From the NCBI GenBank assembly GCA_002358875.1, contig DEPS01000080.1:23048-41062 (forward strand): a stretch of 18,015 bases of DNA, read 5' to 3'. This stretch comes from Lachnospiraceae bacterium UBA3386 (GTDB lineage: Bacteria > Bacillota > Clostridia > Lachnospirales > Lachnospiraceae). Positions 1-7,413 of this stretch are shown in pieces. Position numbers and translations under genes: made by a program. The stretch's first letter is position 1; each line of letters begins with the position of its first letter. Below the pieces are notes generated by a model, which was not told where the DNA came from, searched no databases, and saw only the letters and a program-made list of their open reading frames with translations.

Positions 1-330
1 CGGAACCTTCTCCAGCTCGATCTTCGAGATAAAGCCGACGGGTACCGGGATCAGCTTTCCGGCCAGCACGATGTCCAGAAGGCTCCTGTGGTTTCCGATA
101 AACAGGACTGCCCTGTCCACAGGAATATTCTCCGTACCGATCACCTCTGCCTTTGCGCCGGTCGCCAGCCAGACTGCTTTCAGCGCAAACCTCACATAGC
201 CGCTTCGCATCTTCAGTGCCGCCCCGGGGTCCTTCCTCTGGACAAACCACGTGACGACGTGCACCAAAACTCCTATAAGCAGTGCCAGGCCAAGCACAAG
301 CCCGGTCACTGCCAGTCTTATCACCCACAT
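1..330 (-). CDS. plsC: 1-acyl-sn-glycerol-3-phosphate acyltransferase (PlsC family), N-terminal part only
   Basis: Only the first 110 residues are in the window; the reading frame is open to position 1. The family transfers an acyl group to lysophosphatidic acid to make phosphatidic acid at the inner membrane face. Residues about 3-30 are a hydrophobic membrane segment, followed by a basic stretch (QRK). The HX4D acyltransferase motif is present as NHRSLLD, with catalytic H81 and D86, and GFISKIELEKVP fits the following block of the family. The ATG at 330-328 has a good Shine-Dalgarno (GAGGTGAAAG) just upstream. The gene diverges from pyrC. The C-terminal substrate-binding motifs are outside the window, so the exact acyl-acceptor is inferred from the family. 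Family assignment is firm. Confidence 0.88.
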   Translation of the reverse strand, partial: MWVIRLAVTGLVLGLALLIGVLVHVVTWFVQRKDPGAALKMRSGYVRFALKAVWLATGAKAEVIGTENIPVDRAVLFIGNHRSLLDIVLAGKLIPVPVGFISKIELEKVP

Positions 331-459
331 ATCTTTCACCTCAGTTTTGCGGCCTGTATGCAAAAGCCGCATATTAAACATATTTTTTACACAAATTATT
401 CCTAACAGTAATACTGTTTGTACAATGTTTACTGACAAAACAGCAAAACCTCAGAAAAC

Positions 460-488
460 AGTATAGCACATTGATACCCATTTATAAA
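460..488 (-). promoter_or_regulatory. Candidate plsC promoter (extended -10)
   Basis: Read on the minus strand there is a TGC-TATACT extended -10 (468-460) with a TTTATA -35-like hexamer (488-483) at a 17-bp spacing. This gives a leader of roughly 120 nt before the plsC ATG. The -35 matches TTGACA at 4 of 6 positions, so the extended -10 carries most of the weight. The -35 overlaps the first copy of the direct repeats at 484-540. Confidence 0.5.
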
Positions 489-540
489 AGGTATTATATA
501 TTACATAAAAGGTATTATATTTTTACATATAAAGTATTTA
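484..540. repeat. Direct repeats with 21-22 bp spacing, possible operator
   Basis: The 16-mer ATAAAAGGTATTATAT occurs exactly at 484-499 and again at 505-520, a 21-bp period. A decayed third copy (ATATAAAGTATTTA) lies at 527-540. The period is two helical turns, so the copies would face the same side of the DNA. The first copy overlaps the -35 of the candidate plsC promoter, and all lie upstream of the pyrC promoter. I do not recognise the motif as a known regulator box. Confidence 0.6.
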
Positions 541-614
541 CAGTTCCTGAAGACACATTTGGAACCGCTGATTTTACGTCGGGAAGTCCGCGTACATGAT
601 TTTTGCGGTCTCTG

Positions 615-623
615 TGTTATAAT
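615..623 (+). promoter_or_regulatory. Candidate pyrC promoter (extended -10)
   Basis: TGTTATAAT at 615-623 is a perfect extended -10. No good -35 is visible 16-18 bp upstream (CATGAT region), which is common for extended -10 promoters. Transcription would start near 630, giving a leader of about 100 nt before pyrC. Confidence 0.55.
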
Positions 624-661
624 AAAGCTGCCACAGGCCTCCTCGTCTGTTCAACCCGGCA

Positions 662-690
662 GTGAACGGCGAAATTTTTCCGGCGTTCAC
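662..690 (+). promoter_or_regulatory. Hairpin in the pyrC leader
   Basis: GTGAACG (662-668) pairs perfectly with CGTTCAC (684-690) around a 15-nt loop rich in A and T. It lies 37 nt before the pyrC start, with no T-run behind it, so it is not a simple terminator. I see no PyrR-binding-loop consensus. A regulatory role is only a possibility. Confidence 0.3.
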
Positions 691-727
691 AATAACCGAT
701 GCACACTTCAAGAAAGGAAGCGATCTC

Positions 728-2134
728 ATGCTGCTTATAAAAAACATTTACCTTTATGACCCCTCCTCGGGGAAGGAGGGAAAAGCCGATATTCTGATCC
801 GCGACGGAGTTTTTACAAAGATACGGGAAGCTTCGGACTCTCCCTTTCCGGAAACACTGCTGCAAAAAAACAGCAGTCTTCCCGTCACTGCGCCCGGTGC
901 GGGCAGGGATTCTTCAGAAACTCTGCCGGAATCGGGCATGCCCGGCGGTTCGGAGGACGCAGAAAACGGCCTGCGTATTCTGGACGGGACGGGGCTTTGC
1001 GCCGCGCCTGGACTGATCGACACGCACGCGCATTTCCGTGATCCCGGCTACACCTGGAAGGAGGATCTGCACACAGGCTCTCTGGCCGCAGCGAAGGGAG
1101 GATATACCTCCGTCATCCTGATGGCAAACACCAATCCTTCTGTGGACCGCCCGGAGATCCTGGCCGACATCCTTGACCGGGCAGCGAAGGAAAAGATCCA
1201 TATTTACAGCTGCGTCAATGTAACAACAAAAATGAGCGGCAAGGAAGCCGTGGATTTCGATGCCCTCGCCGCCGCAGGGGCGGCAGGCTTTACCGACGAC
1301 GGAGTTCCCGTCATGGATGAGGTCCTTCTGAAGAAGGCCTTCGATGCGGCCGCAAGGCTTCAGCTTCCCGTCAGCCTCCACGAGGAAGACAAAAATCTGA
1401 TCTCCCAGAACGGCATCAATGCCGGCTCTGCTGCTGCCAGGGAGCTGGGACTTGCCGGTTCCCCCCGCGAGGCTGAGTTCACCCTGATCCGAAGGGATCT
1501 GAACCTTGCCCTGCAGACCGGCGCCCCTCTCTGCATCCAGCATATCAGCACAAAAGAGGGTGTGGACCTGGTCCGCAGCGCCCGCAAAAAAAGCCCCCGC
1601 ATACACGCGGAGGCCACACCACATCATTTTTCACTGACCGAGGATGCCGTTTCAAAATGCGGGACTCTGGCCAAAGTCAATCCCCCCCTCAGGACGGAAG
1701 AGGACCGGAAAGCCATCATAGAAGGCCTTATGGACGGGACGATCGACATCATCGCCACGGATCATGCCCCCCACTCTGACGAGGAAAAAGCCAAAAGCTT
1801 CACCAGCGCACCAAGCGGCATGATCGGCCTCGAGACCGCCTTTTCCCTGGGGCTTAAGGAGCTGGTCCGCCCGGGCTTTCTTTCCATGCAGGCTTTCCTG
1901 GCCTGCCTGACCTGCAATCCGGCGGATTTTTACCATTTAAATGCAGGACGTGTCAGGGAGGGCGCCCCGGCCGATCTCGTGATCTTTGACCCGGACGCCT
2001 ACTGGACCGTAAAAAAGCCTTTCGCGTCCCGCTCCTCCAATTCCCCCTTTATCGGGCAGGTCCTGCCCGGAGTCATCCGCTTCACGATCGCGGGCGGTGA
2101 GATTGTTTTTACCTCAGCACCTTCGACATGTTGA
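728..2134 (+). CDS. pyrC: Dihydroorotase, class I
   Basis: This 468-residue amidohydrolase catalyses the ring closure of N-carbamoyl-L-aspartate to dihydroorotate in de novo pyrimidine synthesis. The zinc HxH motif is in IDTHAHFRDPG (H100, H102). Other family blocks follow: MANTNPSVD, GFTDDG, SLHEED, IQHISTKEG, EATPHHF and the catalytic IATDHAPH (D345). I chose the ATG at 728 because AAAGGAAG lies 7 nt upstream and the protein then begins MLLIKNIYLYDP, the usual start of the N-terminal beta domain. An in-frame GTG at 662 would add 22 unlikely residues. Residues about 35-80 are a Ser/Pro/Gly/Glu-rich insert that makes the protein longer than the usual 420-430 residues. The stop lies inside the 3' end of mfd on the other strand. 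Confidence 0.95.
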   Translation: MLLIKNIYLYDPSSGKEGKADILIRDGVFTKIREASDSPFPETLLQKNSSLPVTAPGAGRDSSETLPESGMPGGSEDAENGLRILDGTGLCAAPGLIDTHAHFRDPGYTWKEDLHTGSLAAAKGGYTSVILMANTNPSVDRPEILADILDRAAKEKIHIYSCVNVTTKMSGKEAVDFDALAAAGAAGFTDDGVPVMDEVLLKKAFDAAARLQLPVSLHEEDKNLISQNGINAGSAAARELGLAGSPREAEFTLIRRDLNLALQTGAPLCIQHISTKEGVDLVRSARKKSPRIHAEATPHHFSLTEDAVSKCGTLAKVNPPLRTEEDRKAIIEGLMDGTIDIIATDHAPHSDEEKAKSFTSAPSGMIGLETAFSLGLKELVRPGFLSMQAFLACLTCNPADFYHLNAGRVREGAPADLVIFDPDAYWTVKKPFASRSSNSPFIGQVLPGVIRFTIAGGEIVFTSAPSTC

Positions 2135-5100
2135 CAAGAAGGTCTTCCACCGCCTGTAAAAGCGCCTCCTCGTCACGGACAGTATTTCCCGTGACGGGGT
2201 AGGTGAGCAGAAAGACGGGGCTCCCCTTGGCGGGAGAAGAGCTCCCTTTTGATGAAGAAGCTCCTGTTTTCGCGGCAGAGGAGGGACCGCCTTTTACGTT
2301 GAAGGTAAGGCGGTTTTTGTACATTTTCAACAGGAGGGGGATGTTTTCCACCTTCATTCCCTTCGCCTGCGGGTCGGGAAGGATCTTCAGGCGGCCTCCG
2401 CTTCCGTTGAGCTCGATTATGTCGAGGCGGGCAGCCACGGAACGGATGACGGCGACGCGCAGAAGGTTCTGGGCGGGAAGGGGGAGTTCGCCGAAACGGT
2501 CCGTCATCTCATCGCGCACATCCCCGGCATCCGCAGCGCTCCCTATGGCGGCGATGCGCTTGTAGATCTCCAGCTTCTGCTCCTCGGCCGGAATATAGGT
2601 CTCCGGCAGAAAGGCGTCCACGAGCAGGTTTACGGTTACATTTTTCTCCTCCGGGGCATCTTCCCCCTTCGCTTTGCGGACAGCTCCCTCCAGCATCTTG
2701 CAGTAGAGGTCATAGCCTACCGCCTGCATGTGCCCGTGCTGGACCCGTCCCAGAATGCTCCCGGCCCCGCGGATCTCCAGGTCCCGCATGGCTATGCGGT
2801 AGCCGCTCCCCAGATCCGTGAATTCCCGGATCGCTGCCAGGCGCTTCTGTGCCACTTCGCGCAGAATCCTGCCCCTTTTGTACATCAAAAAGGCACAGGC
2901 TGTCCTGTTGGTACGGCCGACCCGCCCCCGCAGCTGGTAGAGCTGGGAGAGGCCCATCCGGTCCGCGTCGGAAATAATGATGGTATTGACATTGGAAATA
3001 TCAAGTCCCGTCTCGATGATGGTAGTAGAGACCAGGACGTCGATCTGTCCGCTGATGAAGTCGTACATGATCTGCTCAAGCTCGGTCTCCTTCATCTGCC
3101 CGTGGGCATAGGCCACATTCGCGCCGGGAACGAGGGCCTGCACCTCGACGGCCGCCCTCGCAATATCGTTCACCCTGTTGTGGACATAATAGACCTGGCC
3201 CTTCCTTGCCAGCTCCCTGCTTATGGCTTCGCGGACCAGTTCCTCGTTGTATTCCATCACGAAGGTCTGGATCGGCAGGCGGTCCTGGGGCGCCTGCTCA
3301 AGGATACTCATATCCCGTATCCCAACCATGCTCATATGGAGCGTCCTCGGAATCGGCGTCGCGGAGAGGGTGAGGACATCCACGTCCTCTTTCATTTTCT
3401 TGATCTTCTCCTTGTGGGTGACGCCGAAGCGCTGTTCCTCGTCGACCACCAAAAGTCCCAGGTTCCTGAATTTCACATCCTTGGAAAGCAGACGGTGTGT
3501 TCCGACCACGATGTCGACCACCCCTCTCTCCAGATCGTGGAGCGTCTTTTTCTGCTCCTTTGCCGTGCGGAAACGGGAAAGGACTTCGATGTTGACCGGG
3601 AAGCTGTGCATGCGCTCGGTAAAGGTGTTGTAGTGCTGCTGGGCCAGGATCGTAGTCGGCACCAGGACCGCCACCTGCATTCCCTCCTGCACTGCCTTGA
3701 AGGCCGCGCGCACCGCGATCTCCGTCTTTCCGTATCCCACATCACCGCAGATCAGGCGGTCCATGATCTTACCGCCCTCCATGTCCCGCTTCACATCCTC
3801 GATCGCCGCCAGCTGGTCCTCCGTCTCCTGGAAGGGGAACATCTCCTCCAGCTCGCGCTGCCATACGGTGTCCTTTCCGTACTCGTGGCCTTTCCTGGCC
3901 TGGCGCTTTGCGTAAAGCTCCACCAGGTCGTCCGCGACCTCCTCGACCGACTTCTGCACCTTCTCGCGGGTCCGGCTCCACTCCCTGGTCCCCAGCTTAT
4001 TGAGCTTTGGCTTTCTGGCTCCCTCCGCGGCCGCGTATTTCTGCAGGACGGAAAGATCCGTAGGAAGCACAAAGAGCACACCGCCCGCGCCATACTCGAT
4101 CTTGAGGTAGTCCCTCTCGATATGATCGACGGCGATCTTCTCCATCCCCCTGTAGATCCCGATCCCGTAATGCTCATGGACGACGAAATCGCCCACCTTC
4201 AGCTCGGAAAAGCTGCGGATCTGCTCTCCCCCGCTGTAGCGCCTGATCCTGCGCTTTTTCTTTTTCTCCTCTCCAAACAGATCCGATTCCGTGAGGATGG
4301 TAAAGCCGATCTCCGGATAGGAAAACCCGCTCCGCATTCTTCCCGCAAAGGCCATGATCTCACCCGGCTTCAGGGCCCTGACCGGATTTTCCTTAAAAAA
4401 TGCCGTGATGCCGTCAGCGGTCAGATCCTCCGCAAGCCGTTTTGCCCGCGTTCTGGAGGGCGAGACAATGATCACCCTCTCCTTCTTTTTATGAAGGCGG
4501 TCGAGCTCCTCCCTGAGCGCCTCATAGGAAAGTCCCGAGAGTGAAGCGTCTCTGGCATGTATCTGCACAGCCAGGTCGAATTTCAGGGAATACGTCCCGC
4601 CCGCTTCGGACTGATCATCCGGGTTTTCCCGGTCCGCAAGGAAGATCTCGACAGGCTTTTCACCGGTTTCTCCTGCAGAAGACCCGGAATCGGATCCTCC
4701 GGGAAAACCGGCTGCTGTTTCTTTAGAAAAAGCGGATGCGCCTTCTCCTGAAACGCCCGCTGCCCTTTCCTCTGAAGAGCCCCGCACTGCTCCATTGGAA
4801 ATCCCTTCAGTCTTTCCTGCCGGATCGAGGGCCGCCTTCCCCGAGAGGACACAGAGCCCGGCCCGGCGGTATTTTTCCAGCTCGTGGATCACGTCCGATG
4901 CCTGCCTGAGCAGTTCCATCTGGCCGGGCAGGACATAGCCCTTGCCGGCACGGCTGATCATGCTCTCGGAAAACTCCGTCCAGACTGCCCTGGCGTGCTG
5001 CAGGATCCGCTCCGGCTCGTCCAGAAAGACCATGGTCTCCTCCCCGGGAAACAGGTCGAGAAGCCCCTCTGTCACCGGATAGAAATAATGTATGAAGCTC

Positions 5101-6011
5101 TCAAGGCCCGAAAAGAGTCCGAGCTCCCGCGCCTCCTCCGAAATGCGCGCGATCTCTGTCTCAAGGCGGTGGGCCGCCTCAGGCTCGCTTCTTTCACGAA
5201 ATTCCCTGCAGACCCGCTCCGCTTCCTTTTCCATTCTTGAAAGGCCGTCCCTTAATCTTCTCGGATCCAGGATCAGTTCCGAAGCCGGAAAGATCCGGAT
5301 ATATTCGAGCTGGTCCAGCGATCTCTGGGAGAGCACATCGAAGGTCCGGATTGTCTCCACCTCGTCCCCCCAGAGTTCGATCCTGACGGGATTCTCCTGT
5401 GTCAGATCAAAAATATCCAGGATATCACCGCGCACGGCAAACTGCCCCGCGCGCTCAACCTGGAAATTTTTTTCATAGCCCATGGAGACGAGCCGGCGCG
5501 CCGCCGTCGAAAGATCCACGCTGTCCCTCTTCCCTATCCCGAGAACGTTCTCCTTCAGCACCCGGGCCGGGATCTGGGGCGAGAGCAGTGCGGCAAATGT
5601 AGTGACGACCGTCACCGTCTTTCCTTCCAGGATCCTCCGAAGACACCGGATCCTGTCGCGGTCTATCTCCCCGCCCCGCAGATCGGCCTGATAGAAGATC
5701 AGATCCCTGGCCGGAAAGACAGCTGCGTTTTTGTCGTAAAACTCCAGATCCCTTGCGATCTCCTGCGCCCGCAGGTCCGAGTAAGTCAGAACAAGCCGAA
5801 GACGCGCATGCTCACGGACAGACTCGTCGGAGCTCAGCGCGCAGATCAGGTTTGCCTTCTGCGGATCGACACAGCCGTCCACAAGGACGCCCGCTCCGCA
5901 GGCCTCCCCGCCGCTCTCTTCCGGCCCCTTCTCATTCAGCCGGTCCCTTATGATCCTGTATGCCTCCAGTTCTTTGAGGGGTTCTGTAAAAATATTCACT
6001 GCGAGCCTCAT
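2109..6011 (-). CDS. mfd: Transcription-repair coupling factor Mfd
   Basis: Mfd is an ATP-driven translocase that removes stalled RNA polymerase at DNA lesions and recruits UvrA. The order of domains fits. The N-terminal UvrB-like part is at about 1-340. The RNA-polymerase-interacting domain at about 590-660 contains FVVHEHYGIGIY near residue 607. The RecG-like helicase core has Walker A GDVGYGKTE near 754, DEEQRFG near 855, SATPIPRTLHM and QLRGRVGRT. The C-terminal TRCF domain includes LPETYIPAEEQKLEIYKRIA. At 1300 residues it is longer than the usual 1150-1180 because of two Ser/Gly/Ala/Lys-rich inserts, at about 393-463 and 1241-1265. The start MRLAVNIFTEPLKEL matches the expected Mfd beginning, but no clear Shine-Dalgarno precedes it (only GCAAAAAG). 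It follows pth across a duplicated spacer. Confidence 0.97.
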   Translation of the reverse strand: MRLAVNIFTEPLKELEAYRIIRDRLNEKGPEESGGEACGAGVLVDGCVDPQKANLICALSSDESVREHARLRLVLTYSDLRAQEIARDLEFYDKNAAVFPARDLIFYQADLRGGEIDRDRIRCLRRILEGKTVTVVTTFAALLSPQIPARVLKENVLGIGKRDSVDLSTAARRLVSMGYEKNFQVERAGQFAVRGDILDIFDLTQENPVRIELWGDEVETIRTFDVLSQRSLDQLEYIRIFPASELILDPRRLRDGLSRMEKEAERVCREFRERSEPEAAHRLETEIARISEEARELGLFSGLESFIHYFYPVTEGLLDLFPGEETMVFLDEPERILQHARAVWTEFSESMISRAGKGYVLPGQMELLRQASDVIHELEKYRRAGLCVLSGKAALDPAGKTEGISNGAVRGSSEERAAGVSGEGASAFSKETAAGFPGGSDSGSSAGETGEKPVEIFLADRENPDDQSEAGGTYSLKFDLAVQIHARDASLSGLSYEALREELDRLHKKKERVIIVSPSRTRAKRLAEDLTADGITAFFKENPVRALKPGEIMAFAGRMRSGFSYPEIGFTILTESDLFGEEKKKKRRIRRYSGGEQIRSFSELKVGDFVVHEHYGIGIYRGMEKIAVDHIERDYLKIEYGAGGVLFVLPTDLSVLQKYAAAEGARKPKLNKLGTREWSRTREKVQKSVEEVADDLVELYAKRQARKGHEYGKDTVWQRELEEMFPFQETEDQLAAIEDVKRDMEGGKIMDRLICGDVGYGKTEIAVRAAFKAVQEGMQVAVLVPTTILAQQHYNTFTERMHSFPVNIEVLSRFRTAKEQKKTLHDLERGVVDIVVGTHRLLSKDVKFRNLGLLVVDEEQRFGVTHKEKIKKMKEDVDVLTLSATPIPRTLHMSMVGIRDMSILEQAPQDRLPIQTFVMEYNEELVREAISRELARKGQVYYVHNRVNDIARAAVEVQALVPGANVAYAHGQMKETELEQIMYDFISGQIDVLVSTTIIETGLDISNVNTIIISDADRMGLSQLYQLRGRVGRTNRTACAFLMYKRGRILREVAQKRLAAIREFTDLGSGYRIAMRDLEIRGAGSILGRVQHGHMQAVGYDLYCKMLEGAVRKAKGEDAPEEKNVTVNLLVDAFLPETYIPAEEQKLEIYKRIAAIGSAADAGDVRDEMTDRFGELPLPAQNLLRVAVIRSVAARLDIIELNGSGGRLKILPDPQAKGMKVENIPLLLKMYKNRLTFNVKGGPSSAAKTGASSSKGSSSPAKGSPVFLLTYPVTGNTVRDEEALLQAVEDLLVNMSKVLR
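2171..2196. other. Hairpin in the pyrC/mfd convergent zone
   Basis: CGTCACGG (2171-2178) and CCGTGACG (2189-2196) form a perfect 8-bp stem with a 10-nt loop, inside the mfd C-terminal coding sequence and 36 nt past the pyrC stop. Neither strand has a T-run after it, so it is not a classical terminator. It is the only strong stem I noticed near the end of pyrC. Confidence 0.3.
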
Positions 6012-6073
6012 CTTTTTGCATCAGCCGGCAGTCGCACCCGCCAGGGAAGCGACCGCAAAAGCTGCTTTAATTG
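6001..6073 (-). repeat. Tandem spacer repeat, mfd-proximal copy
   Basis: This is one of two adjacent 73-bp units. The best part, 6020-6073, matches 6093-6146 at 48 of 54 positions; identity then drops but continues into the mfd start codon. On the minus strand it folds as GCGGTCGC...GCGACTGC (8 pairs, one G-U) enclosed by CAGC...GCTG. The dyad AAAGCAGCTTT lies at the 5' side. The unit ends on the ATG of mfd. Confidence 0.85.
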
Positions 6074-6146
6074 TTTAGTCTCATATTTGTAGATCAGCGG
6101 GCAGTCACACCCGCCAGCGATGTGACCGCAAAAGCTGCTTTAACTG
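6074..6146 (-). repeat. Tandem spacer repeat, pth-proximal copy
   Basis: This is the second 73-bp unit. It contains the pth stop codon (6140-6142) and the same hairpin, here GCGGTCAC...GTGACTGC. Both changed stem positions compensate each other, so the fold is kept. The copied start codon at 6084-6082 aligns with the mfd ATG, and the copied stop in the other unit (6069-6067) aligns with the pth stop. Together they make an 18-nt open frame encoding MRLNN (6084-6067), without a visible ribosome binding site. Confidence 0.85.
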
Positions 6147-6775
6147 ATTACATCTGCGTCCTGATTCTCAGCCTTATCCGGCGCGGCTTTTTTCTTTCTG
6201 GGCGTATTAAAGCGGTTCATCGCGAGGTCGACGCCGTCCTGAGCCATGCAGGCGGCCGCTTCGGCGGCTTTAGCGACGGCTTCCTCCATCACCTTTTTCT
6301 CTTCTCCCTTAAAATGACCAAGCACATAGTCGGCAAGATCATAGTCCGGATCGGGTTTTCCCCCGACTCCTACGCGGATCCTGGCAAAATTGCCGCCCCC
6401 CAGATGAAGGACGATGTTTTTGAGTCCGTTGTGGCTGCCGGCACTTCCTTTTTTCCGGATGCGGATCTGCCCGGGCTCCAGATCGATATCATCAGAGATG
6501 ACCACCAGGTCATTTTCCGGATCCGCCTTGAAATAGTACACGACTTCCTGCACGGCTTCTCCGCTGAGATTCATATAGGTCAGGGGCTTGACCAGGATCA
6601 CTTTCCGGTCTCCGATCCGGCCTTTCCCGATCATTGACTTCCCGAACCTCTCCGGGCCGCCAATCCTGTATTTATCCACCAGCTCGTCGATCACGTCGAA
6701 ACCGACATTGTGCCGCGAGCCGTCATATTTCCTGCCAGGATTACCCAGGCCGACGATGATAAAAAAACTGTCCAT
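6140..6775 (-). CDS. pth: Peptidyl-tRNA hydrolase
   Basis: Pth cleaves the ester bond of peptidyl-tRNAs dropped by ribosomes and recycles the tRNA. The 211-residue protein shows the family signature FIIVGLGNPG (5-14), catalytic H22 in SRHNVGF, N69 in LTYMNLSG, the acidic SDDIDLEPG (D95/D96) and GSHNGLKNI with N116. The ATG at 6775-6773 follows AGGGGTGATTAAA. The frame stays open far upstream, but that part contains a terminator and carries no family sequence. The C-terminal tail (PRKKKAAPDKAENQDADVIS) is longer than in most Pth proteins and charged, probably disordered. It is the spoVC homologue of Bacillus, and here too it precedes mfd. Confidence 0.96.
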   Translation of the reverse strand: MDSFFIIVGLGNPGRKYDGSRHNVGFDVIDELVDKYRIGGPERFGKSMIGKGRIGDRKVILVKPLTYMNLSGEAVQEVVYYFKADPENDLVVISDDIDLEPGQIRIRKKGSAGSHNGLKNIVLHLGGGNFARIRVGVGGKPDPDYDLADYVLGHFKGEEKKVMEEAVAKAAEAAACMAQDGVDLAMNRFNTPRKKKAAPDKAENQDADVIS

Positions 6776-7105
6776 TTTAATCACCCCTGCTGTTATATTA
6801 TTAAAGTCTGACTGTGCTGATAGACCGCCCCGCATTCGCCAAATCCGCGATGCGCATAAAAAAGGCGCTGACCGCTGCAGCGCCCAAGGCGGCTCAAAAA
6901 TCTTCCGGCCTGCAGATCCGGAGCGTTGTCCGCCCCGGCCTGTATCGGGCAGCCTTACCGGCCGCAATGATCTTTGCGCGTCTTCCTTTTGTTTCATTTC
7001 ATGGTGCATGCTGTCTGATCTGTCATGCTGCCCGGCAGCACCTTCATCTTTCATGCATCAGTGTGCATTAAAGCATCCGGCGCTTCGTCAGCATTGCTGT
7101 CGGTC
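6776..7105 (-). other. spoVG 3' region and pth upstream region
   Basis: This 330-bp stretch has no credible gene. From the spoVG side it holds about 220 nt of possible transcribed 3' region with a perfect odd palindrome TGCTGCC-C-GGCAGCA (7026-7040) and a CGGCC/GGCCG dyad (6936-6964), then a rho-independent terminator (6858-6884), then roughly 80 nt of pth upstream sequence. On the minus strand that last part contains TTTAATAATATAAC, a plausible -10 region, but I could not fix a -35. Confidence 0.6.
6858..6884 (-). terminator. Rho-independent terminator after spoVG
   Basis: On the minus strand GGCGCTG (6884-6878) and CAGCGCC (6870-6864) form a perfect 7-bp GC-rich stem with a 7-nt loop, followed at once by TTTTTT (6863-6858). 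It ends the glgC-glgD-spoVG transcript and implies that pth-mfd has its own promoter or depends on readthrough. Confidence 0.88.
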
Positions 7106-7399
7106 CTAAGCCCCGTATTCATCGCTGTCCGCGCTGTCTTCCGCCAGCACGGTCTCTTCGTAACTCTTCAATATGATCTCTTCGAGCATTCCTCTCGTCT
7201 CAGAATTGATCGGATGTGCGATATCCCTGTATTCACCGTCCGCCGATTTCTTGCTCGGCATGGCTATGAACAAACCCTTTTCTCCCTCGATCACCTTGAT
7301 GTCGTGGACGACGAATACATTATCAATCGTGATAGAAACGACTGCTTTCATCTTGCCTTCTCTGGCAATCCTTCTCACTCTCACATCTGTAACATGCAT
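7106..7399 (-). CDS. spoVG: SpoVG, septation/sporulation regulator
   Basis: SpoVG is a small nucleic-acid-binding regulator found across Bacillota, linked to asymmetric septation, spore cortex formation and other gene control. The protein starts MHVTDVRVRRI and continues with MKAVVSITIDNVFVVHDIKVIEG, FIAMPSKK and YRDIAHPINSETR, which are the conserved SpoVG blocks. I chose the ATG at 7399 because GGAG lies 6 nt upstream of it; an in-frame ATG at 7411 has no ribosome binding site. The resulting length, 97 residues, equals that of Bacillus subtilis SpoVG. It begins only 14 nt after the glgD stop, so it is probably co-transcribed with glgC-glgD, unlike the separate sigma-H promoter known in Bacillus. 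The acidic C-terminal tail is typical. Confidence 0.95.
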   Translation of the reverse strand: MHVTDVRVRRIAREGKMKAVVSITIDNVFVVHDIKVIEGEKGLFIAMPSKKSADGEYRDIAHPINSETRGMLEEIILKSYEETVLAEDSADSDEYGA

Positions 7400-7405
7400 A
7401 GCGTT

Positions 7406-7409
7406 CTCC
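7406..7409 (-). promoter_or_regulatory. Ribosome binding site deciding the spoVG start
   Basis: GGAG on the minus strand, 6 nt before the ATG at 7399-7397. It overlaps the alternative upstream ATG (7411-7409), which itself lacks any Shine-Dalgarno, so the downstream start is preferred. Confidence 0.75.
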
Positions 7410-7413
7410 ATTT

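Larger units (their letters stand above)
331..727. other. Divergent intergenic region plsC/pyrC
   Basis: This 397-bp non-coding stretch is AT-rich over about 370-545, unlike its GC-rich neighbours. It holds a candidate promoter for each direction, a set of short direct repeats and a leader hairpin before pyrC (listed separately). A small inverted repeat, GCGGC...GCCGC at about 346-370, lies in the plsC leader close to its ribosome binding site. I see no RNA gene and no credible small protein here. Confidence 0.7.

Noticed and set aside
484..540. CRISPR array
   Set aside because: The repeats are 16 bp, AT-rich, with 5-bp gaps and only two exact copies; no spacers and no cas genes.
2730..4544. 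A 604-codon open frame on the plus strand, opposite mfd
   Set aside because: It lies wholly antisense to the conserved helicase part of mfd; its His/Leu/Asp-rich composition is that of a reverse-strand reading of GC-rich coding DNA, and no family motifs appear.
6001..6146. Rho-independent terminators between pth and mfd
   Set aside because: The two hairpins have TTTT before the main stem, not after it on the transcribed strand, so they do not have terminator form.
6776..7054. N-terminal extension of pth by about 93 codons
   Set aside because: The extension contains a strong rho-independent terminator and no Pth family sequence; the ATG at 6775 has a good ribosome binding site and gives the normal N-terminus.
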